Source: Bacillota bacterium (GTDB taxonomy: Bacteria; Bacillota; Clostridia; Acetivibrionales; DSM-27016). From it: 64,000 bases of DNA. This document shows, one piece after another, positions 41,632 to 50,110 of the stretch (position 1 is the first letter of the stretch; every line of letters starts with the position of its first letter). The notes below the pieces were generated by a model. It was not told the DNA's origin and did not search any database. It saw only the letters and a list, made by a program, of their open reading frames with translations. The stretch is taken from positions 248,001 to 312,000 of the forward strand of contig JAEWDM010000040.1 in assembly GCA_023390115.1 (NCBI GenBank), written 5' to 3'. The position numbers were made by a program, and so were the translations under genes.

Positions 41632-44600
41632 ATGAATAGTCTTATAAATCCGCTTCTTGAAATGCAGGAGTACAGAGACATCCTTAAATCAATTAAAAAC
41701 CGTTCATTTCCAATTAATGTTATAGGACCGGCTGATTCACAGAAGGCCCATATTTGTCATGCCCTGTGCAGGCATAGCGGAGTTAAGGGCGTTTTTATTA
41801 CCTATAATGAAATGCAGGCCAGAAAAATGTACGAGGATTTTTCTTTTTTTATGGGCAGTGAGGCAGTGCTTTTCCCCAATAAGGAAGTAATATTGCATGA
41901 TGTTGAAGCCAAAAGCTATGATGAAATCTTTCAAAGACTTACAATGCTTGACAGGATATTATCCGGAGATTACAGTATCATAATTGCTTCCGCAGAGGCT
42001 GTTGCCCATAAGCTTTCACCCGTTAAAGCCTTTCTGGCAAATATAATTAAAATAGGCTTAGGAGACAAAGTGAATTTATCGGCATTGCCGTCAAGGCTTG
42101 TGGCTATGGGGTATGAAAGAGTTGTGTCCGTTGAGGGAAGGGGACAATTTTCCGTAAGGGGAGGCATAATAGATATCTTTGCGGTTAACAATGAATATGC
42201 TTCCCGGATAGAGCTTTTTGATGATGAGGTTGACTCGATCAGAAGCTTTGATGTGGCTTCCCAGAGGTCTGTCGATAACCTGGAAATTGTCAGGATTATT
42301 CCTGCAAAAGAAGCAATATACAGGCATGAGGACAGGGAAGAGATTATAAAGCAAATAGAGACGGATTTGTGCCGGCATATCAAAAAGTCCGGGATAATGG
42401 GCAGTCCTGACTATATAAAGCAGATAAAAGGAAAAATCAATGCCGGAATTGAGGCATTCAGGAATAATTATTATTTTCCGGGCATGGATAAATATATACC
42501 TTATATTATAAGTGAGCCCGCAAATTTGCTGGACTATGCCAGCAGCGGCGGCGGCATGATTTTTGCAGACCAGCCTGAAAGACTCGGCCAGAGGCTTAAC
42601 AATATTGCTCTGGAGCATTATGAGGGCTGTAAGGGCTTAATGGAAAAAGGCTATATACTGCCAAAGAGCTGTGAGGTGTTTTTTGAGCCCGAGTATATTA
42701 TAGATCGTATAGAAAAGGGAAATGCGGTAACCTTGAATACCCTTCCGTCTCAGGGCAGCAGGCTTAAAGCGGCAGTAAGCTTCAGTATTCCTTCAAAGTC
42801 CGTAAGCATGTATTCGGGACATACGGACTTACTTATGGACGATATAAAGAACTGGATAAAGGGCAAAAGCAGAATTATAATACTGTCGGGGATAAGGCCC
42901 CGGGGAGAAAGGCTGTCTTTGGCGCTCTCCGAAAAGGGAATCCAAGCGCCGTACATAGACGATAGCGATTATGAGCCGGCTCAGGGACAGGCTATTGTTA
43001 TAAGAGGGAATTTGAACAAGGGCTTTGAATATCCTTCAATAGGACTCGCGGTGGTAAGTGATAAAGAGGTGTTTTCGCATGACAAAAAGCTCCGGAAAAC
43101 ATCTGCGAAAAAACAGGGAAGTAAAATAAAAATGTTTACAGACCTGTCGGTGGGGGATTTTGTAGTCCATCAGACTCACGGAATAGGACAATATGTAGGA
43201 ATAGAAAAGCTTACCGTAGAGAATATTAAAAAGGACTACCTTAAAATAAGATATCAGGAGGGCGGATACCTCTATATTCCAACCAACCAGCTTGACCTGA
43301 TACAAAAATACATAGGCTCGGATGGCAAAGCTCCTAAAATGAACAAGCTGGGAGGTCTTGAATGGAGCAAGGCCAAAAGCAGGGTTAAGGAATCCTTAAG
43401 AGAGCTTGCGGAGGAGCTGGTTAAGCTGTATGCTCAGAGGCAGTCCCTTAAGGGCTTTGCATTTTCGAAGGACACAATATGGCAGAAGCAGCTTGAAGAG
43501 CTGTTTCCATATGAGGAAACAGACGATCAATTAAAATGCATTGAGGAAATAAAGGAGGACATGGAGTCTGAAAGGCCCATGGATAGATTGCTTTGCGGAG
43601 ATGTGGGCTACGGTAAGACCGAGGTAGCCATAAGGGCTGTATTTAAAGCTGTTATGGACGGAAAGCAGGTGGCATACCTTGTGCCTACCACAGTGCTTGC
43701 TCAGCAGCAATATAACAATTTTAAGGAAAGGATAAAGGACTTTCCGGTATCCGTGGATGTAGTATCGCGGTTCCGTACCCGGCCTGAGCAAAAACAGATA
43801 TTAAAGGGTGTAAAATCGGGAAATATAGACATATTGGTAGGCACTCACAGGCTGCTTCAAAAGGATATACAGTTTAAGGATCTAGGGCTTCTTGTAGTAG
43901 ATGAGGAGCAGCGATTCGGAGTATCCCATAAGGAGAGGCTTAAAAATATAAGACCCAATGTTGATGTTTTGACGCTTACTGCCACACCTATACCAAGGAC
44001 TCTTCATATGTCCCTTGTAGGGATAAGAGACATAAGCGTTATAGAGGATCCCCCTGAGGAGCGTTATCCGGTACAGACATATGTAATGGAATACAATCCC
44101 GAGGTTATAAGGGATGCCGTTGTAAGAGAGCTCGGCAGAAACGGCCAGGTATTTTATTTATATAACCGGGTGAGATCGATACAGATGAAAGCGGCAGAGA
44201 TCCAGCGGCTTATTCCCGACGCGAGGGTAGGAGTGGCACACGGGCAAATGGATGAGGGGCAGCTCGAGGATATTATGTTCAGCTTTATAAAGGGTGAATA
44301 TGACATTCTTGTATGTACAACTATAATTGAGTCGGGGCTTGATATGCCTAATGTAAATACCATTATTGTTGAGGACGCGGACAGAATGGGACTTTCACAG
44401 CTATACCAGCTCAGGGGAAGAGTCGGGCGTTCCAACAGGCTGGCTTATGCGTATATTACATACAGGCGTGACAAGGTGCTCAGCGAAATAGCGGAAAAGA
44501 GGCTTCAGGCAATTAAGGAATTTACAGAGTTCGGCTCGGGCTTTAAAATTGCGATGAGAGATCTGGAAATAAGGGGTGCGGGCAACCTTCTGGGGCCGGA

Positions 44601-45150
44601 GCAGCACGGGCATATGGAATCGGTGGGCTATGACATGTACTGCAAACTTCTGGATGAAGCTGTGAGAGAGCTTAAAGGAGAGGTTTTCGAGCCCGAGGAG
44701 GATGAAATATCTATTGATATAAATGTAAATGCATATATTGATGATATGTATATAAAAACCGAGAGCCAAAAAATAGAAATGTATAAAAAAATAGCATCAA
44801 TCGCAAACGAGCAGGATGTTATGGACATAGAGGATGAGCTGATGGACAGATATGGCGGGATACCGCAGCCTGTAAAGAACCTCCTCAAAATTGCGGCACT
44901 GAAAGCTCTTGCGAAAGCATGCGGCTTTATATCCATACAGGAGAGAGGAGCTTTGGTACTGCTTCAATATAAAAACAGCGGCTGTGTAAATCTTGACATG
45001 CTGGGAAAGCTGATGGACAGGTACAAAAGAAGACTGATATTTACAGCCAGCAATACTCCTTATATCACCTTTAAAACATCCGACATAAACAGACAAAATC
45101 TGTTAGATAATATTAAGATTTTGTTACAGGGCATTATTGAATTGAAGTAA
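41632..45150 (+). CDS. mfd: transcription-repair coupling factor Mfd
   Basis: This 1172-residue superfamily 2 translocase removes stalled RNA polymerase and recruits UvrABC. An N-terminal UvrB-like region (about 1-330) is followed by a CarD-like RNA polymerase-binding domain (near 500, VGDFVVHQTHGIGQYVG). The motor domain has Walker A GDVGYGKTE near 665 and the DEEQRFG box, and a C-terminal TRCF domain follows. ATG 41632 (MNSLINPLLEMQEYRD) with AAAGGA fits the family start; an ATG at 41581 overlaps pth and would add 17 residues. Length is normal. Confidence 0.97.
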   Translation: MNSLINPLLEMQEYRDILKSIKNRSFPINVIGPADSQKAHICHALCRHSGVKGVFITYNEMQARKMYEDFSFFMGSEAVLFPNKEVILHDVEAKSYDEIFQRLTMLDRILSGDYSIIIASAEAVAHKLSPVKAFLANIIKIGLGDKVNLSALPSRLVAMGYERVVSVEGRGQFSVRGGIIDIFAVNNEYASRIELFDDEVDSIRSFDVASQRSVDNLEIVRIIPAKEAIYRHEDREEIIKQIETDLCRHIKKSGIMGSPDYIKQIKGKINAGIEAFRNNYYFPGMDKYIPYIISEPANLLDYASSGGGMIFADQPERLGQRLNNIALEHYEGCKGLMEKGYILPKSCEVFFEPEYIIDRIEKGNAVTLNTLPSQGSRLKAAVSFSIPSKSVSMYSGHTDLLMDDIKNWIKGKSRIIILSGIRPRGERLSLALSEKGIQAPYIDDSDYEPAQGQAIVIRGNLNKGFEYPSIGLAVVSDKEVFSHDKKLRKTSAKKQGSKIKMFTDLSVGDFVVHQTHGIGQYVGIEKLTVENIKKDYLKIRYQEGGYLYIPTNQLDLIQKYIGSDGKAPKMNKLGGLEWSKAKSRVKESLRELAEELVKLYAQRQSLKGFAFSKDTIWQKQLEELFPYEETDDQLKCIEEIKEDMESERPMDRLLCGDVGYGKTEVAIRAVFKAVMDGKQVAYLVPTTVLAQQQYNNFKERIKDFPVSVDVVSRFRTRPEQKQILKGVKSGNIDILVGTHRLLQKDIQFKDLGLLVVDEEQRFGVSHKERLKNIRPNVDVLTLTATPIPRTLHMSLVGIRDISVIEDPPEERYPVQTYVMEYNPEVIRDAVVRELGRNGQVFYLYNRVRSIQMKAAEIQRLIPDARVGVAHGQMDEGQLEDIMFSFIKGEYDILVCTTIIESGLDMPNVNTIIVEDADRMGLSQLYQLRGRVGRSNRLAYAYITYRRDKVLSEIAEKRLQAIKEFTEFGSGFKIAMRDLEIRGAGNLLGPEQHGHMESVGYDMYCKLLDEAVRELKGEVFEPEEDEISIDINVNAYIDDMYIKTESQKIEMYKKIASIANEQDVMDIEDELMDRYGGIPQPVKNLLKIAALKALAKACGFISIQERGALVLLQYKNSGCVNLDMLGKLMDRYKRRLIFTASNTPYITFKTSDINRQNLLDNIKILLQGIIELK

Positions 45151-45328
45151 AAGGCAGAATGAATTATAATTAAAATTGGTTTGTATGTTAAAGTTTACGG
45201 GCTGCTATAAAAATATCCGGTCGTCAGACCGGCAGGCCGCATGTGTATGTGAATTTTGGGAAATAAGGGTGTTTTCCTTTTTCTTAAAATTCAGAAGACC
45301 TAAATAATAGGATGAGGAGAGATAAAAA

Positions 45329-46369
45329 TTGAACAGAAAACGGCTTTATATCATAATTGCTGTGGTTTTGATTGTTGCCCTTGCGATATCAGGCAGTATT
45401 TATTATGTCAATTCTAATAATTATGTCGCAAAGGTTGGGGACAAAAAAATCTCAAAGGATGAATATCAGTTTTTCTTAAGCCTGGCGGAAACTCAGGTTA
45501 AGACTACCCTGGGAATTACCACCTTAGGAGAGGAGGAACTGAAAACAAAGGTAGGGAATCAGACGATAGAGGAATTAATACGTGATACTGCCCTTGATAA
45601 GGCGGTGGAATACAAAATAGAGCTGGTTAAGGCTGAAGAGCAGAAAATAACCTTGAGCAGTGAAGAGTCAAAAAATCTTAATGCAAATCTCGATCAATAT
45701 ATAGAAAGCTTCGGAAGTGCCCTGGAGGCTGACAAGCAGCTTAAAGAGCAGTATGGTGTTGACGAAAAAAGCTTTAAATCCATATATAAGAAATTTTCTT
45801 TAACACAAAAGTTCAGGAGCGAGGAATCAAAAAAAATCACATTTTCTGATGAAGAGATAAAAGCCGAATATGACAAGGACCCGGCAAAATATGGAGAAGT
45901 AACGGTTAAGCATGTTTTAATAAAGACTATAGATGATGCCGGCGCAGCTCTTCCCGAGGATAAGCTTAAAGAAGCGGAGGCAAGGGCAAACGATATTCTT
46001 GCCAAGGTAAATTCAGGGCAGGATATAGGGCTGCTTGCAAAGGAATATTCCGAGGATTCGGGTTCAAAGGATACCGGAGGGGAATATACCTTTAAAAAGA
46101 ACGGACAGATGGTTGCAGAGTTTGAAAATTGGGCTTTTGAGCATAAGGAGGGTGATACCGGGATTGTAAAAACAAGCTACGGTTATCACGTAATGAAGCT
46201 TGAGAAACTAACCATACCGGGCTTTGATGAAGTGAAGGACAGCGTTAAGAGTGAAATGGTAAACAGTAAATTCACTGAAGACTACGCAAAACAGATGGAG
46301 ACATGGAAGAAGGAAGCTCAGTTTATAGTTGCTAAAAATGAAAAGAAGCTCAGTGCCATAAAAATATAA
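45329..46369 (+). CDS. PrsA-like membrane-anchored peptidyl-prolyl isomerase
   Basis: This 346-residue foldase has one N-terminal transmembrane anchor (about 6-27), a SurA-type N-terminal chaperone region, and a parvulin domain (about 190-290: VKHVLIKT, LAKEYSEDSGSKDTGGEY, TSYGYHVMKLEK). It acts outside the membrane on secreted proteins. The start is TTG 45329 behind GAGGAGA. There is no lipobox Cys, so unlike Bacillus PrsA it appears to be anchored by the helix. Upstream the CCGGTC/GACCGG hairpin (45217-45232) and a longer AT-rich hairpin lie in the leader. Confidence 0.86.
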   Translation: MNRKRLYIIIAVVLIVALAISGSIYYVNSNNYVAKVGDKKISKDEYQFFLSLAETQVKTTLGITTLGEEELKTKVGNQTIEELIRDTALDKAVEYKIELVKAEEQKITLSSEESKNLNANLDQYIESFGSALEADKQLKEQYGVDEKSFKSIYKKFSLTQKFRSEESKKITFSDEEIKAEYDKDPAKYGEVTVKHVLIKTIDDAGAALPEDKLKEAEARANDILAKVNSGQDIGLLAKEYSEDSGSKDTGGEYTFKKNGQMVAEFENWAFEHKEGDTGIVKTSYGYHVMKLEKLTIPGFDEVKDSVKSEMVNSKFTEDYAKQMETWKKEAQFIVAKNEKKLSAIKI

Positions 46370-46370
46370 A

Positions 46371-46400
46371 TTGACTAAGCCCTATGAGTTGTGGTATATT
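46371..46400 (+). promoter_or_regulatory. promoter of the cbiMN-cbiQ-cbiO operon
   Basis: TTGACT (46371-46376) and TATATT (46395-46400) are spaced 18 bases, starting directly after the foldase stop. A leader of about 140 bases follows. Confidence 0.55.
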
Positions 46401-46480
46401 AAATTCCGGAAATTAAAGCCATGAAGGCTTTTAAAATTATAGCGTATTATTTTATATTTGACTGATCTGCTTTGGGATGA

Positions 46481-46527
46481 ACCCAAAAGGATACCGGATA
46501 AAGGAATCTTTTTGGGTTTAAATTTTT
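46481..46527 (+). promoter_or_regulatory. attenuator-like hairpin in the cbiM leader
   Basis: ACCCAAAAGGAT (46481-46492) pairs with ATCTTTTTGGGT (46506-46517), followed by TTAAATTTTT, and lies just before the cbiM ribosome site. It could be a metal- or cofactor-responsive terminator. The leader does not show the cobalamin riboswitch core. Confidence 0.5.
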
Positions 46528-46547
46528 GCTTTTGGAGGTGTGTATTT

Positions 46548-47600
46548 ATGCATATGGCTGACGCTTTGATCTCGCCGGCCGTCGGCGGGATTATGTGGGC
46601 GGCTTCCGTAGGAGCTGCTGCTTACTCTATTAAAAAAACCGGCAATGATATTGAACAGAAAAAAATTCCTGTTATGGGTGTTATGGGTGCCTTTGTATTT
46701 GCGGCACAGATGATTAATTTTTCCATACCCATGACGGGGTCAAGCGGCCATATAGGAGGAGGAATGCTGCTTTCCATCCTGCTTGGGCCTTATGCCGGAT
46801 TTCTCACCATGGCCTCGATACTGGCTATACAGGCGTTGTTTTTTGCTGATGGGGGCTTGCTTGCTTTTGGATGCAATGTTTTCAATATGGGGTTCTATAC
46901 ATGCTTTATTGCCTATCCGCTTATTTACAGGAGAATTATACGCAGGGGCTTTTCAGCGGGGCGTATTTTTACCGCTTCCATACTCTCGGCCGTTATCGGG
47001 CTTCAGCTGGGAGCCTTCAGCGTGGTGCTGCAAACCCTGTTTTCGGGAAAAACGGAATTGCCGTTTGCAGCATTTACTCTTATGATGCAGCCTATTCATC
47101 TTGCCATAGGGATAGTGGAGGGGCTTATTACCTCCGCCGTAGTGGTGTTTATATGGAAGGCGCGCCCTGAAATTGTTGAAAGGACCGCACAGGGCGGGCC
47201 TATAGGGAATATATCGGTAAAAAGAGTGGTTGCAGCGCTTGCTGTTGCTGCTGTCATAACAGGGGGAATGCTGTCGTGGTTTGCGTCATCATACCCCGAC
47301 GGACTGGAATGGTCTGTGTTTAATATTAACGGAAACGGTGAGATTGAGTCCTCGGGAGAGGTTCACAGCACTATGTCGGATATTCAAAGCAAGACGGCAT
47401 TTTTGCCGGACTACGGATTTAAGGCCCCGGAGGAAGGTGCACAGCAGGATGCTGAAGGCGGTGGGGAGGCATGGCCTTCGGTTAATGCAGGAACAAGCGT
47501 TTCAGGGCTGGTTGGAGGAGTGATGACGCTGGTTCTCGCAGCTTTGGCCGGTTTGGCAATAGCATTGATAAAAAGGGGTAAAAAAGCGGGCGCGGCATAA
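46548..47600 (+). CDS. CbiM-CbiN-type cobalt/nickel ECF transporter component (fused)
   Basis: This 350-residue membrane protein joins a substrate-binding CbiM/NikM domain to a CbiN/NikN-like domain. The start at ATG 46548 places MHMADAL at the N-terminus, where the family binds the metal ion with the N-terminal amine and His2; GGAGGTG precedes it. The M domain covers about residues 1-220. The PDGLEWSVF segment (about 270-280) and a last transmembrane helix near 325-345 mark the N part. Cobalt versus nickel cannot be told by eye. The operon continues with cbiQ and cbiO. Confidence 0.88.
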   Translation: MHMADALISPAVGGIMWAASVGAAAYSIKKTGNDIEQKKIPVMGVMGAFVFAAQMINFSIPMTGSSGHIGGGMLLSILLGPYAGFLTMASILAIQALFFADGGLLAFGCNVFNMGFYTCFIAYPLIYRRIIRRGFSAGRIFTASILSAVIGLQLGAFSVVLQTLFSGKTELPFAAFTLMMQPIHLAIGIVEGLITSAVVVFIWKARPEIVERTAQGGPIGNISVKRVVAALAVAAVITGGMLSWFASSYPDGLEWSVFNINGNGEIESSGEVHSTMSDIQSKTAFLPDYGFKAPEEGAQQDAEGGGEAWPSVNAGTSVSGLVGGVMTLVLAALAGLAIALIKRGKKAGAA

Positions 47601-47619
47601 CAACCCAAACATTTTTATT

Positions 47620-48426
47620 ATGGATAATATTACTAATTCGCTCTACACTATAAGATTTTTTGACATGACAGCCTGCAAGGGGACCTTTATTCATAGAATA
47701 CACCCTGTTGCAAAGCTGTTGGCTACAATGGCATATATACTTATTGCTTCATCCTTCGGGAAATATGATATTATTCCGCTGCTTCCGCTTGTTTTTTATC
47801 CTGTAGTTCTGCTGGCTGCGGGAGATATTCCTGTGGTGCCTGTGGCCAGAAGGATGCTTTTGGCGGGACCGTTTATAGCAGGCTTGGGAATACTAAACCC
47901 TTTATTTGATCACGGAGTATTTTCCATAGCCGGCGTTAGTATAGGGGCAGGATGGATCGCGTGTATATCTTTAATTATAAAAGGCGCATTAACGGTGATA
48001 TCGGCGCTGCTGCTCATTGCAACTACCGGCATGGATAAAACGGCGCAGGCTTTGAGGACGCTCAAGGTTCCCCGCGCATTTGTTTTGCAGCTTCTTTTAA
48101 CCTATCGCTATATATCGGTATTGATGGAGGAGGCTGCAAGGATATTGAGGGCGTATCATTTAAGAGCTCCTGCCCAGAAGGGTGTCCGGAAAAATGCATG
48201 GGGGCCTCTTGCGGGACAACTGCTTTTAAGAACCCTCGACAGAGCCGAACGCGTACATGGGGCTATGCTCATGAGGGGCTTCAACGGTGAGTATAATACG
48301 GGGGGGATTGTTCGGATGAATATAAAGGATATTGCGTATTTAGCCATATGGGCCTTGTTTTTTGCCGCAGTGAGGATTTATAATATTCCTGCATTGATAG
48401 GCTTATTAATAACAGGAGTGCTTTAG
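47620..48426 (+). CDS. cbiQ: ECF transporter transmembrane component
   Basis: This 268-residue T-component (CbiQ/EcfT) has several transmembrane helices and the coupling-helix signatures ARILRAYHLRAP and RAERVHGAMLMRGF, both variants of the A-R-G motif that contacts the ATPases. It starts 19 bases after cbiMN with no clear ribosome site at ATG 47620. It ends directly against cbiO. Confidence 0.87.
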   Translation: MDNITNSLYTIRFFDMTACKGTFIHRIHPVAKLLATMAYILIASSFGKYDIIPLLPLVFYPVVLLAAGDIPVVPVARRMLLAGPFIAGLGILNPLFDHGVFSIAGVSIGAGWIACISLIIKGALTVISALLLIATTGMDKTAQALRTLKVPRAFVLQLLLTYRYISVLMEEAARILRAYHLRAPAQKGVRKNAWGPLAGQLLLRTLDRAERVHGAMLMRGFNGEYNTGGIVRMNIKDIAYLAIWALFFAAVRIYNIPALIGLLITGVL

Positions 48427-49197
48427 ATGAGCGATTATATCACCAGTGTAAGCAATTTAGTATATACTTATCCCGACGGACATACTGCTGTAAGAGATAT
48501 ATCCTTTGAAATCCGAAGGGGAGAGTCGATAGGAATTATAGGAGCAAACGGTGCGGGAAAGTCCACTTTGCTTATGCTTATTATGGGGCTGCTAATGCCG
48601 CAAAGCGGCGAAATATGGGTGGAGGGGATTAAGGTTACCCCCAAAAGCTTAGCGGCTGTCCGTGAAAGGATAGGTATGGTTTTACAGGATCCTGACGACC
48701 AGCTCTTTATGGCAACCGTATATGACGATGTAGCTTTTGGTCCCAGAAACTATAAGCTGGATGAGCCAGAGGTATACGAAAGAGTGATAAAAGCACTTCA
48801 AACAGTGGGAATATTGTATTTGAAGGACCGCCCTCCATTCAGGCTGTCAGGAGGAGAAAAGCGGGCCGCCGCTATTGCTTCGGTGCTTTCCATGCGGCCG
48901 GGCATACTGGTTATGGATGAGCCGACCTCTTCTCTTGATCCTAAAGCCAGGCGCAGGTTAATATCCATGCTTAAGGGGCTTACCCAGACGAAGATTATTA
49001 CCTCCCACGATATGGATATGGTTATGGAGGTCTGCAGCAGAGCCATAGTGCTTAGGGAAGGCAGGATAGCGGCTGACGGACTTGCGCGGGACATACTTGC
49101 GGATTACAGCCTGCTGGAGGAATGCGGGCTGGAGAGACCCTTAAGCTTGCAGAATTGCCCGCTGTGCGGAAGTAAAAAGCAGGAGTCCGGACGTTAA
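48427..49197 (+). CDS. cbiO: ECF transporter ATPase
   Basis: This 256-residue ATPase has Walker A GANGAGKST, Q-loop QDPDDQLF, signature RLSGGEKRAAAIA and Walker B GILVMDEPTSSLDP. QDPDDQ is characteristic of cobalt/nickel ECF ATPases. A CxxC near the C-terminus (NCPLCGSKK) is unusual and might sense metal. Its last codons form the left arm of the terminator at 49174-49220. Confidence 0.92.
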   Translation: MSDYITSVSNLVYTYPDGHTAVRDISFEIRRGESIGIIGANGAGKSTLLMLIMGLLMPQSGEIWVEGIKVTPKSLAAVRERIGMVLQDPDDQLFMATVYDDVAFGPRNYKLDEPEVYERVIKALQTVGILYLKDRPPFRLSGGEKRAAAIASVLSMRPGILVMDEPTSSLDPKARRRLISMLKGLTQTKIITSHDMDMVMEVCSRAIVLREGRIAADGLARDILADYSLLEECGLERPLSLQNCPLCGSKKQESGR

Positions 49198-49220
49198 AGG
49201 CACAGGGCTCCTGCTTTTTT
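49174..49220. terminator. bidirectional terminator overlapping the end of cbiO
   Basis: AAAAAGCAGGAG (49174-49185) pairs with CTCCTGCTTTTT (49208-49219). A- and T-runs flank both arms, so it can stop cbiO transcription and the convergent coat-protein transcript. Confidence 0.88.
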
Positions 49221-49227
49221 AAATTTA

Positions 49228-49473
49228 TTATCCTCCCAATTGGGATTTTACCTGCATGATTTCGGCTTGATCCGCCTGTGCGGCAGCCTTGTAAAAACCC
49301 TTTTGCTCCGCCAGCTTATAAAGATCATACTGGAAGGTTTCACAATTATTCCTTATCTGCTGGATTGTCTGCCTGAACTGCGGGTTTGACGATTGGGAAA
49401 TAACACTTGCGTATCCGGTAAGACTGCTGTTAATCTGGGTTAAAAGATCATTAACCATATCCTTTTCTTTCAT
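49228..49473 (-). CDS. CotF-family spore coat protein (second gene)
   Basis: This 81-residue helical protein (MKEKDMVNDLLTQINSSLTG, ending EIMQVKSQLGG) resembles the ferritin-like CotF coat family, which is Gln/Asn-rich and tandem in clostridia. GGAGGAAGAG lies before its start. It follows the 61-residue coat gene by 11 bases, so both share one transcript. Specific role in the coat is unknown. Confidence 0.75.
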   Translation of the reverse strand: MKEKDMVNDLLTQINSSLTGYASVISQSSNPQFRQTIQQIRNNCETFQYDLYKLAEQKGFYKAAAQADQAEIMQVKSQLGG

Positions 49474-49484
49474 TTCTCTTCCTC

Positions 49485-49670
49485 CTAATTTAAAAATGAC
49501 ATAAGCTTTTGCTTTGTGTTCATTGCATCCTGTGCGGATTTTTCAAACAATTGCTTAACCTGGGAGTCCGAGCACTGCTGTGCATATGCTTGAAGCTTTT
49601 GATACGATGTTTCATGCGAGCCTATAAGATGTCTTAAATTTTGAAGCTCAAGATGGTTTAATTGTGACAT
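49485..49670 (-). CDS. small CotF-like spore coat protein (first gene)
   Basis: This 61-residue helical protein (MSQLNHLELQNLRHLIGSHE...) resembles the N-terminal half of CotF-type proteins. ATG 49670 is preceded on the minus strand by AAAGGAG with good spacing; an upstream in-frame ATG at 49691 lies before that site. On the minus strand a CATATAAT word at 49741-49748 could be a sigma-E/sigma-K -10 element. This fits mother-cell expression. Confidence 0.72.
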   Translation of the reverse strand: MSQLNHLELQNLRHLIGSHETSYQKLQAYAQQCSDSQVKQLFEKSAQDAMNTKQKLMSFLN

Positions 49671-49843
49671 TTTATTATCTCCTTTCAACATTTTAATTTA
49701 CAAGCTATAGTATTAAAAAAAAGGAAGATTAATATTCATAATTATATGGGCAATACAAACAAGCATTATATATAAAGAAAAAGTATTTATGCCGTAAGCG
49801 AGATTTAATTGCTTTTATTAAAAAATATAGGTATTTTGGACTG

Positions 49844-49893
49844 TTGACACTATATATTGTATGTGGTATTATTCTAATGTCTAAATATTGAGT
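49844..49893 (+). promoter_or_regulatory. nrdDG promoter with two NrdR boxes
   Basis: TTGACA (49844-49849) and TATTAT (49867-49872) are spaced 17 bases. ACACTATATATTGTAT (49847-49862) matches the NrdR box and overlaps the -35. A second, weaker box TGTCTAAATATTGAGT (49878-49893) starts 31 bases after the first, the helical-phase spacing typical for NrdR. The boxes bracket the -10, so the ATP/dATP-sensing repressor would block polymerase. Confidence 0.8.
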
Positions 49894-49936
49894 AGCGTCG
49901 CAGTAGCGTCGCAGTAGCTTAGCGAGCTTGCTAAGC
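49891..49936 (+). repeat. 11-bp tandem repeat and hairpin in the nrdD leader
   Basis: AGTAGCGTCGC occurs at 49891-49901 and 49902-49912, followed by a partial copy AGTAGC. Next is GCTTAGC/GCTAAGC (49917-49923, 49930-49936). This begins the nrdD transcript. A further strong hairpin (50029-50055, GCCTGCCGGC with GCCGGTAGGC) lies before the ribosome site and could be regulatory. Confidence 0.7.
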
Positions 49937-50110
49937 AACTTATTAGACGATTGTAGATATAATATTATAACAGGTATTTTGCTTATGCAGGCTTTTATGC
50001 ATTGCATAGGGAGGTTGCGCGCTTTTCAGCCTGCCGGCGGGTTTTGCCGGTAGGCTCTAATTGTGTCTTTGCAGCAATTAATTTCAATAAACTTGAGGGG
50101 AAGGGATATA

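Noticed and set aside
46405..46547. Cobalamin riboswitch before cbiM
   Set aside because: The conserved core is absent and the leader is too short; only a terminator-like hairpin can be supported.
49891..49918. CRISPR-like or satellite repeat in the nrdD leader
   Set aside because: Only 2.5 copies of an 11-bp unit in direct contact, with no spacers; kept as a simple tandem repeat.
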